Of a stretch of 64,000 nucleotides of DNA, positions 33,375-42,332 are shown one piece after another. Under the pieces are notes generated by a model that did no database searches, had not been told where the DNA came from, and saw only the letters and a program-made list of their open reading frames with translations. The stretch lies in NCBI RefSeq assembly GCF_900142195.1, contig NZ_FRAB01000008.1, positions 62,001 through 126,000 on the forward strand. Direction: 5' to 3'. This DNA is from Paraburkholderia terricola. Lineage in GTDB: Bacteria; Pseudomonadota; Gammaproteobacteria; Burkholderiales; Burkholderiaceae. Position 1 is the first letter of the stretch, and every line of letters starts with the position of its first letter. Both the position numbers and the translations under genes were made by a program.

Positions 33375-33743
33375 ATGCCTTCTTCGATCAGAAACTCGCT
33401 CGTCTGGATCTTCGACGCATTCGAGCGCGATGCAACCTACCTTCGCAAGCGAATGTTCGGCTCCGATGCCGCGTATATCGACGGCCAGTTGTGTCTGGTC
33501 GCCGCCGATCGCGCCAAGCCCTGGAACGGCTTGCTCGTATGCACATCGCAAGAACGCCACGCCGCGCTCATCAACGACATGCCCGCGTTGCGGCCGCATC
33601 CGGTGTTGCGCAAATGGCTCTATGTGCCGCAAGACGATCCGGCGTTCGAGTCGATCGCGGACCATCTGACCAAGCTCGTGCTCGCGCGCGATCCGCGCGT
33701 GGGCGTCGAGCCCAGGCCGCGCAAGTCGAGATTCAAGGCGTGA
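33375..33743 (+). CDS. Small TfoX-N/YjbR-like protein
   Basis: A 122-residue soluble protein. The segment RKRMFGSDAAYIDGQLCLVAAD recalls the RRMFGG-x-G-x-Y-x-DG-x-x-F motif of TfoX N-terminal domains, followed by a helix and WLYVPQDDPAFESIADHLTKLV. No DNA-binding or catalytic residues are evident. The ATG at 33375 gives the family's typical length of about 115 residues; the weak site (CCACGCCC) leaves the start open. Confidence 0.6.
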   Translation: MPSSIRNSLVWIFDAFERDATYLRKRMFGSDAAYIDGQLCLVAADRAKPWNGLLVCTSQERHAALINDMPALRPHPVLRKWLYVPQDDPAFESIADHLTKLVLARDPRVGVEPRPRKSRFKA

Positions 33744-33777
33744 AGCGATGAGCTGGGCCGTTGCGGGCCGTCGCCCT

Positions 33778-34461
33778 TCAGCCGTGCTCGGCGCCCGGCA
33801 ACGCCGCATTCAACACCAGGGCGAGCAGGCCGACCACGATGAGGCTGGAGGCCCAGAACGCATCCAGGTTGAACCAGCTTCGTGAGACGAACTTCAGCCC
33901 GAGATAGCGGTAGACCAGCCAGGCGATCAGCCCGCCGACCACGATCATCGCGGCGGCATGCACGCCGGAGACCGCGAGCGCCATCGTCAGATTACTCTGC
34001 ATCAACGCCTGCGCGGCGCGGTGCCCGCGATCGATGTCGTCAGCGCGGCACAGGCCGAGGTAGACCGGCACGAGCATGAGTCCCGCGCCGTGCGCGATGG
34101 CGACCGCGAAGGACCACAGCGCGAGCCGCGACGGCGGAATTCGCGCAAGCACGCGCGGATGACGCCGCCAGATCAGCAGGCCCACGCCGAAGCCGATGAC
34201 GAGCACGCTCGCGCCGATCTGAATCTCGCGTTGCCACGCGAGCAGCATCGCGAGCATGGCGAACGGCAGCATCACGAGGAACATCGCCAGCACGTGCCCG
34301 GCCGCGAGATACAGCAGCGTGGCGAGCAGCGCGCGGGCGCGCCGCTCCATCAAGCCGCTCGACACCGCGAGCGGCCACCCCATCGCCGGATTGACGCCGT
34401 GATAGAGACCGCTCGCCACCACGGCCAGCCACAGGCCGGCCTGCGGCCAGCTATTCGCCAT
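33778..34461 (-). CDS. Polytopic membrane protein in operon with methanethiol oxidase
   Basis: A 227-residue membrane protein with about six helices. Conserved-looking features are GLYHGVNPAMGWPLAVSSG near the start and AHGAGLMLVPVYLGLC in the middle, with His residues inside or beside helices. Its ATG overlaps the stop of the SBP56 gene (ATGA), so the two are co-translated. Possible roles are metal delivery to the copper enzyme or export of a sulfur product, but nothing in the sequence proves either. Confidence 0.7.
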   Translation of the reverse strand: MANSWPQAGLWLAVVASGLYHGVNPAMGWPLAVSSGLMERRARALLATLLYLAAGHVLAMFLVMLPFAMLAMLLAWQREIQIGASVLVIGFGVGLLIWRRHPRVLARIPPSRLALWSFAVAIAHGAGLMLVPVYLGLCRADDIDRGHRAAQALMQSNLTMALAVSGVHAAAMIVVGGLIAWLVYRYLGLKFVSRSWFNLDAFWASSLIVVGLLALVLNAALPGAEHG

Positions 34462-35861
34462 CAAGTACCCACCGACGGATAACAGAACGAATCGGTCGAG
34501 CAGTCGCCGCCTTCGAGCCGGATCTGATGAGCCCGGTAGCCGTCGGGAAAGTTCACCCAGTATTCTTCGGCCAGCGCGAGGCCGCCGCCGGGTTCGGCGC
34601 GCGCCATCACTTGCGCCGCGGGCACGCCGTTCGGATAGAACTGGTCGTCCCACGTGGAGTACAGCGAATTGGTCCAGTAGACGCGCTTGCCGTCGCGGCT
34701 GATCTCGACCATCTGCGGGCCGCCCGCGAAGGTCTTGCCGTTCGGGTGCGGCGCGCGCCGCACGATCCCGCCGATGCGAACCGAACCCGCGAGCTTCGGC
34801 TTGCGCGGCTCCGTCACGTCGTATTGACGCATCTCGCCGGTTCCCCAGCAGGCGACGTACAGAAACTTGTCGTCGATCGACAGATCGATATCGGTGACGA
34901 GCGGCGGCACCGCGCCGAAGCCTTGCAGCAACGGTGGAAGCTCGTCCGCGGCCGCCGGCTCGGGCGGAATCGTCGCGGTCTTTTCGATGTGGAATTGCCC
35001 GTCCTCGCGCCACCACGTCCAGATCGAGCCTTCCAGGTTGGTCGTGTCGACCACGACGCCGATGAAGCCATATTCGCGGCTGGGGTCATGCGCGGGCCGC
35101 ACTTCCAGCGCCATCTGATGATTCGCGCCGAGATCGATGGTCTGCACGTTGCGGCGCGCGCGCAGGTCCCAGAAGTGAATGCGGTGCCCGTATTTGTTCG
35201 ACAGCAGATCCTCGGGCACGATGCCGTTCTCGAATTGCGGCGGCAACGCCCACTCGCTCGACACCATGTAGTCGCGCGGCAGATTCCACCAGAAATCGTA
35301 GTGTTTCTCCTGCGGCCCTCGATCGATCTCCCAGCGGCCGAGCACGTCGAACGTCTCGCAGTCCATGATGAAGATGCCGGGCGGGCCGTCGGTGCCGTCC
35401 TTTCCGCCGCCGCCGAGCGTGCTGACATAAATGCCTTCGGGACCGCAATGAACCGTGTGCGGACGCGAGTAGCCCGTCTTGCGAAAGATCTCCTCCGGTT
35501 CGATGATCTTGTGGATTCGCGCCTGGGTCGGATGAGGCTTGGTGTCCACGATATAGATGCGCGAGGAACGCATGCCCGGAATGATCAGGTAGCGCCGTTC
35601 GAGGAAAGCGTGGCCCGTTAGCGGGGACAGCGCCGACGAGCAAGCATTCCATCCGAAGTGGTGGAATTCGTCGCCCTTGTTCGGCATGGGCACCGTATGC
35701 ACCACCTGGCTGTAAGTGGGCGAATCCGGCTTCACGTCGAGGACGGCGAGCATGTCCGGCTGCGAGAAGTCGGGACTCAGCAACACCGTGTAGGCGTAGT
35801 CTTCCGCCGGCGCATCCATCGCGAGTTTCGGCGATGCGTGGAACGTGGGATCTGGGCGCAT
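34461..35861 (-). CDS. mtoX: Methanethiol oxidase, selenium-binding protein SBP56 family
   Basis: A 466-residue beta-propeller enzyme of the SELENBP1/MtoX family, which oxidises methanethiol to formaldehyde, hydrogen sulfide and hydrogen peroxide with copper. Family segments are intact: FHHFGWNACSS (with the Cys implicated in function), RPHTVHCGPEGIYVSTLGG, KHYDFWWNLPRDYMVSSEW, FLYVACWGTGEMRQYDV and YWTNSLYSTWDDQFYP. No signal peptide is seen from the ATG at 35861; the frame is open upstream but that part looks non-coding. SCO1 and mauG-like genes found in other mto operons are absent; a six-helix protein takes their place. Confidence 0.9.
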   Translation of the reverse strand: MRPDPTFHASPKLAMDAPAEDYAYTVLLSPDFSQPDMLAVLDVKPDSPTYSQVVHTVPMPNKGDEFHHFGWNACSSALSPLTGHAFLERRYLIIPGMRSSRIYIVDTKPHPTQARIHKIIEPEEIFRKTGYSRPHTVHCGPEGIYVSTLGGGGKDGTDGPPGIFIMDCETFDVLGRWEIDRGPQEKHYDFWWNLPRDYMVSSEWALPPQFENGIVPEDLLSNKYGHRIHFWDLRARRNVQTIDLGANHQMALEVRPAHDPSREYGFIGVVVDTTNLEGSIWTWWREDGQFHIEKTATIPPEPAAADELPPLLQGFGAVPPLVTDIDLSIDDKFLYVACWGTGEMRQYDVTEPRKPKLAGSVRIGGIVRRAPHPNGKTFAGGPQMVEISRDGKRVYWTNSLYSTWDDQFYPNGVPAAQVMARAEPGGGLALAEEYWVNFPDGYRAHQIRLEGGDCSTDSFCYPSVGT

Positions 35862-36184
35862 GGAGCACCTTGGAGTGAATGAATGATCGAGGGTGGCCGC
35901 GCGCGGCGGCGACGCGGATGCTGCATTGCCGAATCTTCTGTTTCCGCATGCGATGTCGCGCAGGCGAGCGGTCGGTCGATTAGATTTGTAGACCACCGTG
36001 CTGACGAGGGCAACAGAAATGTTGCGCGCGGTTTGCGCGTTCGCGCGGGTCCACCTGGTTTCCACTTAGTTGTCATGCGCCACGGATAGCCAACGCCCGC
36101 CATGCGATGTGACGCAAACCGCACGCACGGTATTCCTATCGTGATCGTGATCGTGAGTACCGCATGCGCGCGTGCGTACTTTCC

Positions 36185-37216
36185 CTATACGGCCGTCGTC
36201 TCGCCGATCGCTCCCGGCGCATTGGCGGGCGCGCTATCGTTTGGCGTCACATGGCTCTTTCGCCATGCGGCCGGCGGCATACCGAACTCGCGCTTGAATG
36301 CGCGATTGAACGCCGCCTCGGAGTCGTAGCCGACCTGCTCCGCCAGCGCGGCGAGCGATTTGGCGCCGTCCAGCAGTTCGTGCGAGGCGAGCTGCAAACG
36401 CCAGCGCGCCAGGTACTGCATGGGCGGCTGACCCAACAGATCGGTGAACCGTTGCGCCAATGCGGAGCGCGACAGCCCCACTCTTCGCGCGAGTTCGTCG
36501 ACGGTCCACGAATACGCCGGTTGCGCATGAAGCAGCGATAGCGCGGGCCCGACGAAGCGGTCGCGCACACCCGCGAGCCAGCCCTTGCGGTCCGCCGGCA
36601 AGGCGTCGATACAGCGGCGCACCGCTTCGACGAACAGCAGTTCCGACAGCCTCGCAAGAACGATCGCGCTGCCCGCGCGCCACTGCGCCGCCTCGCCGAC
36701 AGCGAATCGAAGCGACGATTCGAGCCACGCCGAATGAGGATCGTTGCGCATGTCGACTTTGAAGAGCCTCGGCAGCGAGGACAGCAGCGGATTGCCCAAC
36801 GTATCGTCGCAAGCGAGAAAGCCGCATACGACCCGCGTCGGCGCTCCGCCGCCGCCATAGGAGAGCGTCATCACCTGGCCCGGTGTCGTCTCCATCTGGA
36901 TCGCGAGAAGCGGTCCTGCCAGCTCGGGGGAGAGATCGAGGGCGCTGCCGAAAACATGCGCCTCGCCTTGCGGCACCACCAGCAGTTCACCGGCCTTGAG
37001 ATGAATGACGGATGCGGGGTCGCTGGCGAGTCGCGCCGAACAACTGCCCTCGGTGATGAGATGGAATGAAATCACGCGTTGCGAGCCCGGCAGAAAGGCG
37101 TCGCAGAGGGCCGAATCCGCCTGGCCAAACAGGCACCACGGGGTCGTGAAGTCTCCGTTGAGGTAGACCGCACCATTGAGCCGCACAACGCGAAGAACGT
37201 CGGAAAGCGCATCCAT
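36185..37216 (-). CDS. AraC-family transcriptional regulator (cupin sensor)
   Basis: A 343-residue regulator. Residues about 10-190 form a cupin-type sensor (VISFHLITEGSCSARL, LKAGELLVVPQGEAHVFGS). Residues about 225-320 hold the two AraC HTH motifs (WTVDELARRVGLSRSALAQRF and SLAALAEQVGYDSEAAFNRAFKREFG). It lies divergent from the GFA-family gene across 172 bases, so it probably controls the formaldehyde/thiol-related pair. The gap of 323 bases between it and mtoX shows nothing recognisable. Confidence 0.9.
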   Translation of the reverse strand: MDALSDVLRVVRLNGAVYLNGDFTTPWCLFGQADSALCDAFLPGSQRVISFHLITEGSCSARLASDPASVIHLKAGELLVVPQGEAHVFGSALDLSPELAGPLLAIQMETTPGQVMTLSYGGGGAPTRVVCGFLACDDTLGNPLLSSLPRLFKVDMRNDPHSAWLESSLRFAVGEAAQWRAGSAIVLARLSELLFVEAVRRCIDALPADRKGWLAGVRDRFVGPALSLLHAQPAYSWTVDELARRVGLSRSALAQRFTDLLGQPPMQYLARWRLQLASHELLDGAKSLAALAEQVGYDSEAAFNRAFKREFGMPPAAWRKSHVTPNDSAPANAPGAIGETTAV

Positions 37217-37388
37217 GAACAGCGTCCGTCAATCCCGGCGTTCCGCGCAAGAGATCTGGACGCCTGGTCATTCAACGATATGAACTACGAGCAGATACTA
37301 GCACCCACCTGAACGCGCAACAACGCGCGAATCAGGCACCCGGCGACAGTAGCGGCACATGCAATGCAAACCATCAAGGAGACATCTC

Positions 37389-37823
37389 ATGAGCAATGAA
37401 AGCACTTACGAGGGCGGCTGTTTTTGCGGCGCGGTTCAATTCACGGTGAGCGGCGAGCCGGCCGGAATGGGCTATTGCCATTGCGATTCATGCCGAAGCT
37501 GGTCGGCCGGACCCGTCAATGCGTTCACGCTGTGGCAACCGGAAGCGGTGCGCATCACGCAGGGCGCGGACAACATCGGCACTTACAACAAAACGCCGAA
37601 CAGTTATCGGAAGTGGTGCAAGACGTGCGGCGGTCACCTCTTCACCGAACACCCCGGCATGGGACTCACCGACGTGTATGCAGCGTCCATTCCACAGTTT
37701 CCCTACGAACCCGGCGTGCATGTTCACTACGAGCACACCAGGCTGCGCATGAAGGACGGCTTGCCGAAAATGAAGGACGTGCCGAAGGAAATGGGCGGTT
37801 CGGGTATCACGATCGCCGAATAG
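37389..37823 (+). CDS. GFA-family zinc protein (glutathione-formaldehyde-activating-like)
   Basis: A 144-residue protein with the CENP-V/GFA zinc sites: Cys11 and Cys13 (GGCFCGAV), Cys30, Cys32 and Cys35 (YCHCDSCR), and Cys77 and Cys80 (WCKTCGGH). Members were linked to formaldehyde-glutathione adducts, but the biochemical role of most is unproved. AAGGAGA precedes the ATG at 37389. It may form an operon with the methyltransferase 86 bases on. Confidence 0.88.
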   Translation: MSNESTYEGGCFCGAVQFTVSGEPAGMGYCHCDSCRSWSAGPVNAFTLWQPEAVRITQGADNIGTYNKTPNSYRKWCKTCGGHLFTEHPGMGLTDVYAASIPQFPYEPGVHVHYEHTRLRMKDGLPKMKDVPKEMGGSGITIAE

Positions 37824-37909
37824 CGGCCGCACGGCGCGTGCATTGCCGCGCCATGCGACGCGATGCACCGCGGAACATTTCCACTCCATGCTTAACAGGA
37901 AGTACAGCC

Positions 37910-38740
37910 ATGTCCACAGTCACTTCTTCCTCGCCCGCCGTCGATCTCGCCGCGCTCAAGAGCCGTCAGCAAGCCGCCTGGTCCTCGGGCAACTATGCCG
38001 TGGTGGGCACCACCTTGCAGATCGTCGGTGAACAGTTGTGCGAGGCGCTCGATCTGCGCGCCGGCAGCCGCGTGCTCGACGTCGCCGCCGGCAACGGCAA
38101 TGCAACGCTTGCCGCCGCACGCCGCTGGTGCGACGTGACCTCCACCGACTACGTCTCGTCGCTGCTCGAAGCCGGGCGCACGCGCGCGCAAGCGGAAGGC
38201 CACACGATCCGGTTCCAGCAAGCGGACGCCGAAAGCCTGCCGTTTGCGGACAAATCGTTCGATGTCGTGATGTCCACCTTCGGCGTGATGTTCACGCCGA
38301 ATCAGGAGCAGGCCGCGAGCGAACTCGCGCGCGTCTGCAAACCCGGCGGGAGAATCGGCCTCGCGAACTGGACGCCCGATAGCTTTATCGGCCAGGTGTT
38401 CAGGATGATCGGCAAATACATACCGCCCGCGCCGGGCGTCAAATCGCCGGCACTGTGGGGCACGCAGGCCCGGCTCGCGGAACTGTTCGGCGAAACCGCG
38501 CGGGACGTTCGCACGACGAGCCGCGAGTTCGTCTTCCGCTATCTGTCGCCGGCCCACTGGCTCGAAGTGTTCCGCACCTACTACGGTCCGATGAACAGGA
38601 CGTTCGGCGCGCTCGATGCGGCGCAACAGGCCGCGTTGACCCAGGATCTGCTCTCGCTCATGGAAAGCCGCAATCGTTCCGGCGACGCCACGCTCGTGCT
38701 GCCGAGCGAATACCTCGAAGTGGTGATCGAGCGGAACTGA
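37910..38740 (+). CDS. Class I SAM-dependent methyltransferase
   Basis: A 276-residue UbiE-like methyltransferase. Motif I VLDVAAGNGNATLAAA is near residues 60-75, the acidic residue after strand 2 lies in DVTSTDYVSSLLE, motif II ADAESLPFADKSFDVVMS near 106-123, and the PGGRIGLANW strand near 145. The substrate cannot be predicted; C-terminal residues 160-276 form the specificity region. AGGAAG stands seven bases before the ATG. Confidence 0.88.
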   Translation: MSTVTSSSPAVDLAALKSRQQAAWSSGNYAVVGTTLQIVGEQLCEALDLRAGSRVLDVAAGNGNATLAAARRWCDVTSTDYVSSLLEAGRTRAQAEGHTIRFQQADAESLPFADKSFDVVMSTFGVMFTPNQEQAASELARVCKPGGRIGLANWTPDSFIGQVFRMIGKYIPPAPGVKSPALWGTQARLAELFGETARDVRTTSREFVFRYLSPAHWLEVFRTYYGPMNRTFGALDAAQQAALTQDLLSLMESRNRSGDATLVLPSEYLEVVIERN

Positions 38741-38998
38741 TGCCGCGCGATGGCGCTGACGGATACGCGGAGCGTCAAGCCGCGCTGTCTGTCGCGCCCG
38801 AACTATTTGCTCAATGAACGTCGTCGAATAAACGACACTTTCCCCCTCGCATCGCCACTGGAAGCCGCAACGCGTTCCAGTCAAGGCTCGTGTAAAGCGC
38901 GCATGGTCGATGCTTAGGTACGGCAGTTGAGTTGAACGGCTGCCCGCGATTCGCGGCGGTGGATTCACTCCAGACCGCATCGATTATCGGAGTACACC

Positions 38999-39136
38999 AT
39001 GCTCGCCTATCTTGCCAGGATGCTGCGCAATTTGCTCGAACGCGCGGAACATAGCCGCCGTAATGCGTTCCTCGCGTCGTCGGTCGATATAGGCGAGCTG
39101 GAGCGGCGCATGCGCTCGTTCGAGATCAACGGTTAG
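38999..39136 (+). CDS. DUF3563 small protein
   Basis: A 45-residue helical protein, MLAYLARMLRNLLERAE at the N-terminus and DIGELERRMRSFE near the end, with RRNAFLASS between. This is the pattern of DUF3563, a short family common in Burkholderiales (an amphipathic helix, then a YLA/FLA-x-S-x-D-x-x-x-LE-RR motif). Its role is unknown. CGGAG stands eight bases before the ATG at 38999. It is convergent with the LysR gene. Confidence 0.75.
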   Translation: MLAYLARMLRNLLERAEHSRRNAFLASSVDIGELERRMRSFEING

Positions 39137-39159
39137 TCGAACGGGGCCTCTTGAGCCGC

Positions 39160-40041
39160 CTACGCACGCGCGGCGGCAATCACCTGCGACGCGAGCGCAT
39201 GATGCTGCCCGCGCCGCGAGCGGATTGCGTGAATCTCCTCGATCACGCCTTCCGCACGGCCCAGCGGGCGCAGTCCCCGCAGCAGCGACACATCGTCCGC
39301 GCCCAACTCCGCGAGCGGGAACACGCCGAGACCTCGCGCGGCGAACACCGCCATGAGCGCGCTGTCCTCGAATTCTCCGGCGATCCGCGGCCGGATGCCT
39401 TCGGTTTCGAACCAGCGTTCGAGCCGCGCGCGCAACGCGCCATGGCCGGTCGGCAGCAGCACCGGCACCTCGGACAGACAGTGCGGAAAACCGGCGCGAG
39501 TCGACTTGCGAACGATTTCCGCGGGACCGTACCAGTCGACCGGCGAGCCCACGAGGCGCTGGCTCACGACGCGCAGGTCCGCGTTGTGCGGCGCGGGCTG
39601 GCAGGCCAGCACGAGATCGAGCCGATGCAGCGCGAGTTCCGACAGCAATTGCGCGTGTTCGCCTTCATGACATAGCAGCCTGAGCGAAGGCGTGCCGAGC
39701 ACCGGCGCGAGCAACGCGTGCGCCGCGAGCTTCGAGATGCCGTCGGACAGACCCACCGCGAGCCGCGCGACACGCTCGCCGCCCGCCTCGCGCATCTCGT
39801 CGAGCAGCGCCTCACCGAGCTGAAAAATCTGCTCCGCGCGGCTAAACGCGGCCTGCCCTGCTTCGGTCATCGTGACGCCGCGCCCGGCCGGCTTCAGCAA
39901 CTGGCGCCCAATGGATTTTTCGAGTTCGCGCACTTGCGCGCTGATCGTCTGCACCGCCATGCCGAGACGTTCGGCCGCGCGCGCGAAACCGCCCTCCTTC
40001 ACGACGATCCAGAAATAGTAGAGATGGCGGTAATTGAGCAT
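39160..40041 (-). CDS. LysR-family regulator, NhaR-like
   Basis: A 293-residue LysR-type regulator starting MLNYRHLYYFWIVVKEGG, the typical NhaR beginning, with HTH at about 18-60 (GFARAAERLGMAVQTISAQVRELE). The effector domain (about 90-290) is standard. It is divergent from terC across 123 bases. NhaR proteins respond to sodium or pH stress; here it may regulate the TerC-family membrane protein. Confidence 0.9.
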   Translation of the reverse strand: MLNYRHLYYFWIVVKEGGFARAAERLGMAVQTISAQVRELEKSIGRQLLKPAGRGVTMTEAGQAAFSRAEQIFQLGEALLDEMREAGGERVARLAVGLSDGISKLAAHALLAPVLGTPSLRLLCHEGEHAQLLSELALHRLDLVLACQPAPHNADLRVVSQRLVGSPVDWYGPAEIVRKSTRAGFPHCLSEVPVLLPTGHGALRARLERWFETEGIRPRIAGEFEDSALMAVFAARGLGVFPLAELGADDVSLLRGLRPLGRAEGVIEEIHAIRSRRGQHHALASQVIAAARA

Positions 40042-40164
40042 GGTGAACAGTCTTCGGGAAAAACGATGTATCGCTCAGGGTAACACTGGTTTATCCGAAC
40101 CACGAAAACGCGGATCATCAACGAATTCCGGCGTCATTCTCCTTAACCTCAATCACCTATTCCC

Positions 40165-40917
40165 ATGGACTATCTACTCGCACTCGTTACCGACCCCGCT
40201 GCATGGGCGGCGCTTCTCACGCTGGTCGTGATGGAAGTCGTGCTCGGCATCGACAACCTGATCTTCATTTCGATTCTCAGCAACAAGCTGCCCGAAGCGC
40301 AGCGCGCACGCACGCAGCGCATCGGCATCATGCTTGCGCTCGTGCTGCGGTTGGCCCTGCTCGGCACCGTCGCGTGGATCGCGCAGTTGACCCAGCCTGC
40401 CCTCACGCTCTTCGGCCACGGCTTTTCCTGGCGCGATCTGATCCTGCTCGGCGGCGGCCTGTTCCTGGTCTGGAAAGCCACGCGTGAAATGCACCATCAC
40501 GTCGCCCCCGCCGACGAGGCACAGGGCGCGGCGGGCAAGGTGGTTCAAATGACCGCTTGGGCCGCGATCAGCCAGATTCTGGTGCTCGACATCGTGTTTT
40601 CGGTGGACAGCATCATCACCGCGGTCGGCATGACCGAGCATGTGCCGATCATGTTCGTCGCGGTGATTGCCGCGGTCATGGCCATGCTGTTCGCCGCGCA
40701 TCCGCTTTCGCGCTTCATCGATCGCAATCCCACGATCGTCATGCTCGCGTTGAGCTTCCTGCTCGTGATCGGCATGGCGCTCATCGCGGAAGGCTTCGGT
40801 TCGCACATCCCGAAGGCTTACATCTACGCGGCGATGGCGTTCTCCGCGTTCGTCGAGGCGATGAACATGCTGACGCGCCGGGCGCACGCGAAGCGAGCCG
40901 CCGTGGCGAAGCAGTGA
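40165..40917 (+). CDS. TerC-family integral membrane protein
   Basis: A 250-residue membrane protein with about seven helices. The TerC hallmarks are present: [20 protein letters not shown] near 24-43 with the acidic Glu and Asp inside the membrane, and [22 protein letters not shown] near 136-157 with the second acidic pair. Members export Mn2+ or are linked to tellurite and metal stress. No yybP-ykoY riboswitch is seen in the short upstream gap, so control is more likely by the divergent LysR protein. Confidence 0.92.
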   Translation: MDYLLALVTDPAAWAALLTLVVMEVVLGIDNLIFISILSNKLPEAQRARTQRIGIMLALVLRLALLGTVAWIAQLTQPALTLFGHGFSWRDLILLGGGLFLVWKATREMHHHVAPADEAQGAAGKVVQMTAWAAISQILVLDIVFSVDSIITAVGMTEHVPIMFVAVIAAVMAMLFAAHPLSRFIDRNPTIVMLALSFLLVIGMALIAEGFGSHIPKAYIYAAMAFSAFVEAMNMLTRRAHAKRAAVAKQ

Positions 40918-41059
40918 GGCGTGCACTGAGCGCGGGCATTGCGCCCGCGCATGAAGGGCGGCTCGATCGATCTGGCCGGACTATCGCCGGAGGCCGCCCC
41001 CGAATCGAACGGCCCGCCATGTTTGACGTTCGATGTTCTTGGTACTTTTGAGGAGCGAC

Positions 41060-41386
41060 ATGATGAAATGCCCCGTTTGCAAGACAACCGACCTGCTGAT
41101 GACCGAGCGCCGCTCGATCGAAATCGACTACTGCCCGAACTGCCGGGGCGTATGGCTCGATCGCGGCGAACTCGACAAGCTGATCGCGCAGGATGCGGAA
41201 AGCCACGAAGCGCCGACTAGCGCGCGCGTGAGCCGGGACGATGACCGCGATCACCGCGATCACCGTGACCACCGCGAGCGTGAGCCGCGATACGAAGGCC
41301 ACCGCTCGTATGACGATCACCGAAGCGGCTATCAGGGACATAAACGAAAGAAGCGTTCGATTTTCGACGTATTCGATTTCGACTGA
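41060..41386 (+). CDS. Zinc-ribbon (zf-TFIIB) protein
   Basis: A 108-residue protein with a zinc ribbon at the N-terminus: Cys4, Cys7, Cys25 and Cys28 (CPVCKTT...DYCPNCRGVWLDRGELDKL). The rest is His/Asp/Arg-rich (repeated DRDHRDHR, residues about 55-85) and ends in a basic-hydrophobic tail. The His-rich stretch could bind metal. GAGGAGCG precedes the double ATG. Function unknown. Confidence 0.85.
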   Translation: MMKCPVCKTTDLLMTERRSIEIDYCPNCRGVWLDRGELDKLIAQDAESHEAPTSARVSRDDDRDHRDHRDHREREPRYEGHRSYDDHRSGYQGHKRKKRSIFDVFDFD

Positions 41387-41491
41387 ACGCCGTGATCGCG
41401 CCATGCGCGGCGGTCCCGTTTGCAACGAAGCAGCGGGACCGCATCGCCACCGGAGCACCTTCAATCCAGGCTCGCCGCGCAGGCGAGCTCT

Positions 41492-41507
41492 TGTTATAAT
41501 TCTTTCA
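41492..41507 (+). promoter_or_regulatory. Extended -10 promoter overlapping a DeoR-operator-like sequence
   Basis: TGTTATAATTCTTTCA contains an extended -10 (TGT-TATAAT, 41492-41500) and matches 11 of the first 12 bases of the E. coli DeoR operator (TGTTAGAATTCTAACA as recalled). A matching -35 is not obvious. An inverted repeat CTCGCC/GGCGAG (41471-41487) lies just upstream. Confidence 0.55.
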
Positions 41508-41580
41508 GCAAGTCGAACAAAACATAACGCCAATTCCAACTGCGCCAACTGCGCGAACCGCACCGCGCGACAGGACCTCC

Positions 41581-42306
41581 ATGCTGAAACCCGACCGCCT
41601 CCGCGTCCTCGGCGACGCGCTAGGCAAGCAAAACGTGATGCGTCTGCGCGACGCCGCCAGCCTGCTGGGCGTATCGGAGATGACTGTCCGGCGCGACATC
41701 GCGGGCAGCCCGGAACGCTTCACGTATCTCGGCGGCTATATCGTCAGCGCCACTGACGTACCGAACACCGCCGGCTATTCACTCGAAGAAGAAAAAGACC
41801 ATTTCGCGCAGGCCAAGGCCGAAGCGTCCGCGATTGCGGCGGGGCTGATCGGCAACAACGAAACCCTGTTCATCGACTGCGGCACGACGCTCACCACGCT
41901 TGCCCGGCTGATTCCGGTCGAACGCCATGTCACCGTGGTGTGCTATTCGCTGAACGTCGCCGAGATTCTGCGGCGCAAGCCGAATGTGCGAATGATCCTG
42001 CTGGGCGGCGTCTATGTGCCTTCGTCCGACTCATTCGCGGGCGAGGAGAGTCTGGAGATGCTGCGCCGCATGGGGATCAACAAGGCTTTTATTTCCGCGG
42101 GCGGCGTGGACGCCGCACGCGGCGTCACCTGCTGGAATTTTCACGAAGTCGCGCTGAAACAGGCGGCGATGGCGAGCGCCGTCGAACGGCATCTGGTGGT
42201 GGACGAAAGCAAGTTCGGCGTGGTGAAGGCGGTGCGCTTCTCGCAAGTGGACGACTTCGATTCGATCATCACCGAGAAAGGCCAGGCGCTGCGCCAGCGC
42301 AAATAA
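41581..42306 (+). CDS. DeoR-family repressor, probably of the deoxyribose operon
   Basis: A 241-residue regulator closer to E. coli DeoR than to sugar-acid members. HTH at about 5-45 (NVMRLRDAASLLGVSEMTVRRDI), a YLGGYIVS strand after it, and the DeoRC sensor with FIDCGTTLTTLARLIP, MILLGGVYVPSSDSFAGEE, AFISAGGVDAARGVTCWNFHE and HLVVDESKFG. It is convergent with the transporter operon and carries an operator-like sequence in its own promoter. A likely inducer is deoxyribose 5-phosphate. Confidence 0.88.
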   Translation: MLKPDRLRVLGDALGKQNVMRLRDAASLLGVSEMTVRRDIAGSPERFTYLGGYIVSATDVPNTAGYSLEEEKDHFAQAKAEASAIAAGLIGNNETLFIDCGTTLTTLARLIPVERHVTVVCYSLNVAEILRRKPNVRMILLGGVYVPSSDSFAGEESLEMLRRMGINKAFISAGGVDAARGVTCWNFHEVALKQAAMASAVERHLVVDESKFGVVKAVRFSQVDDFDSIITEKGQALRQRK

Positions 42307-42332
42307 GCGCGCAGGCCGCGCAGCGTCACAAT

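Noticed and set aside
40042..40164. Manganese (yybP-ykoY) riboswitch upstream of the TerC-family gene
   Set aside because: The gap is only 123 bases and lacks the conserved paired loops of that riboswitch.
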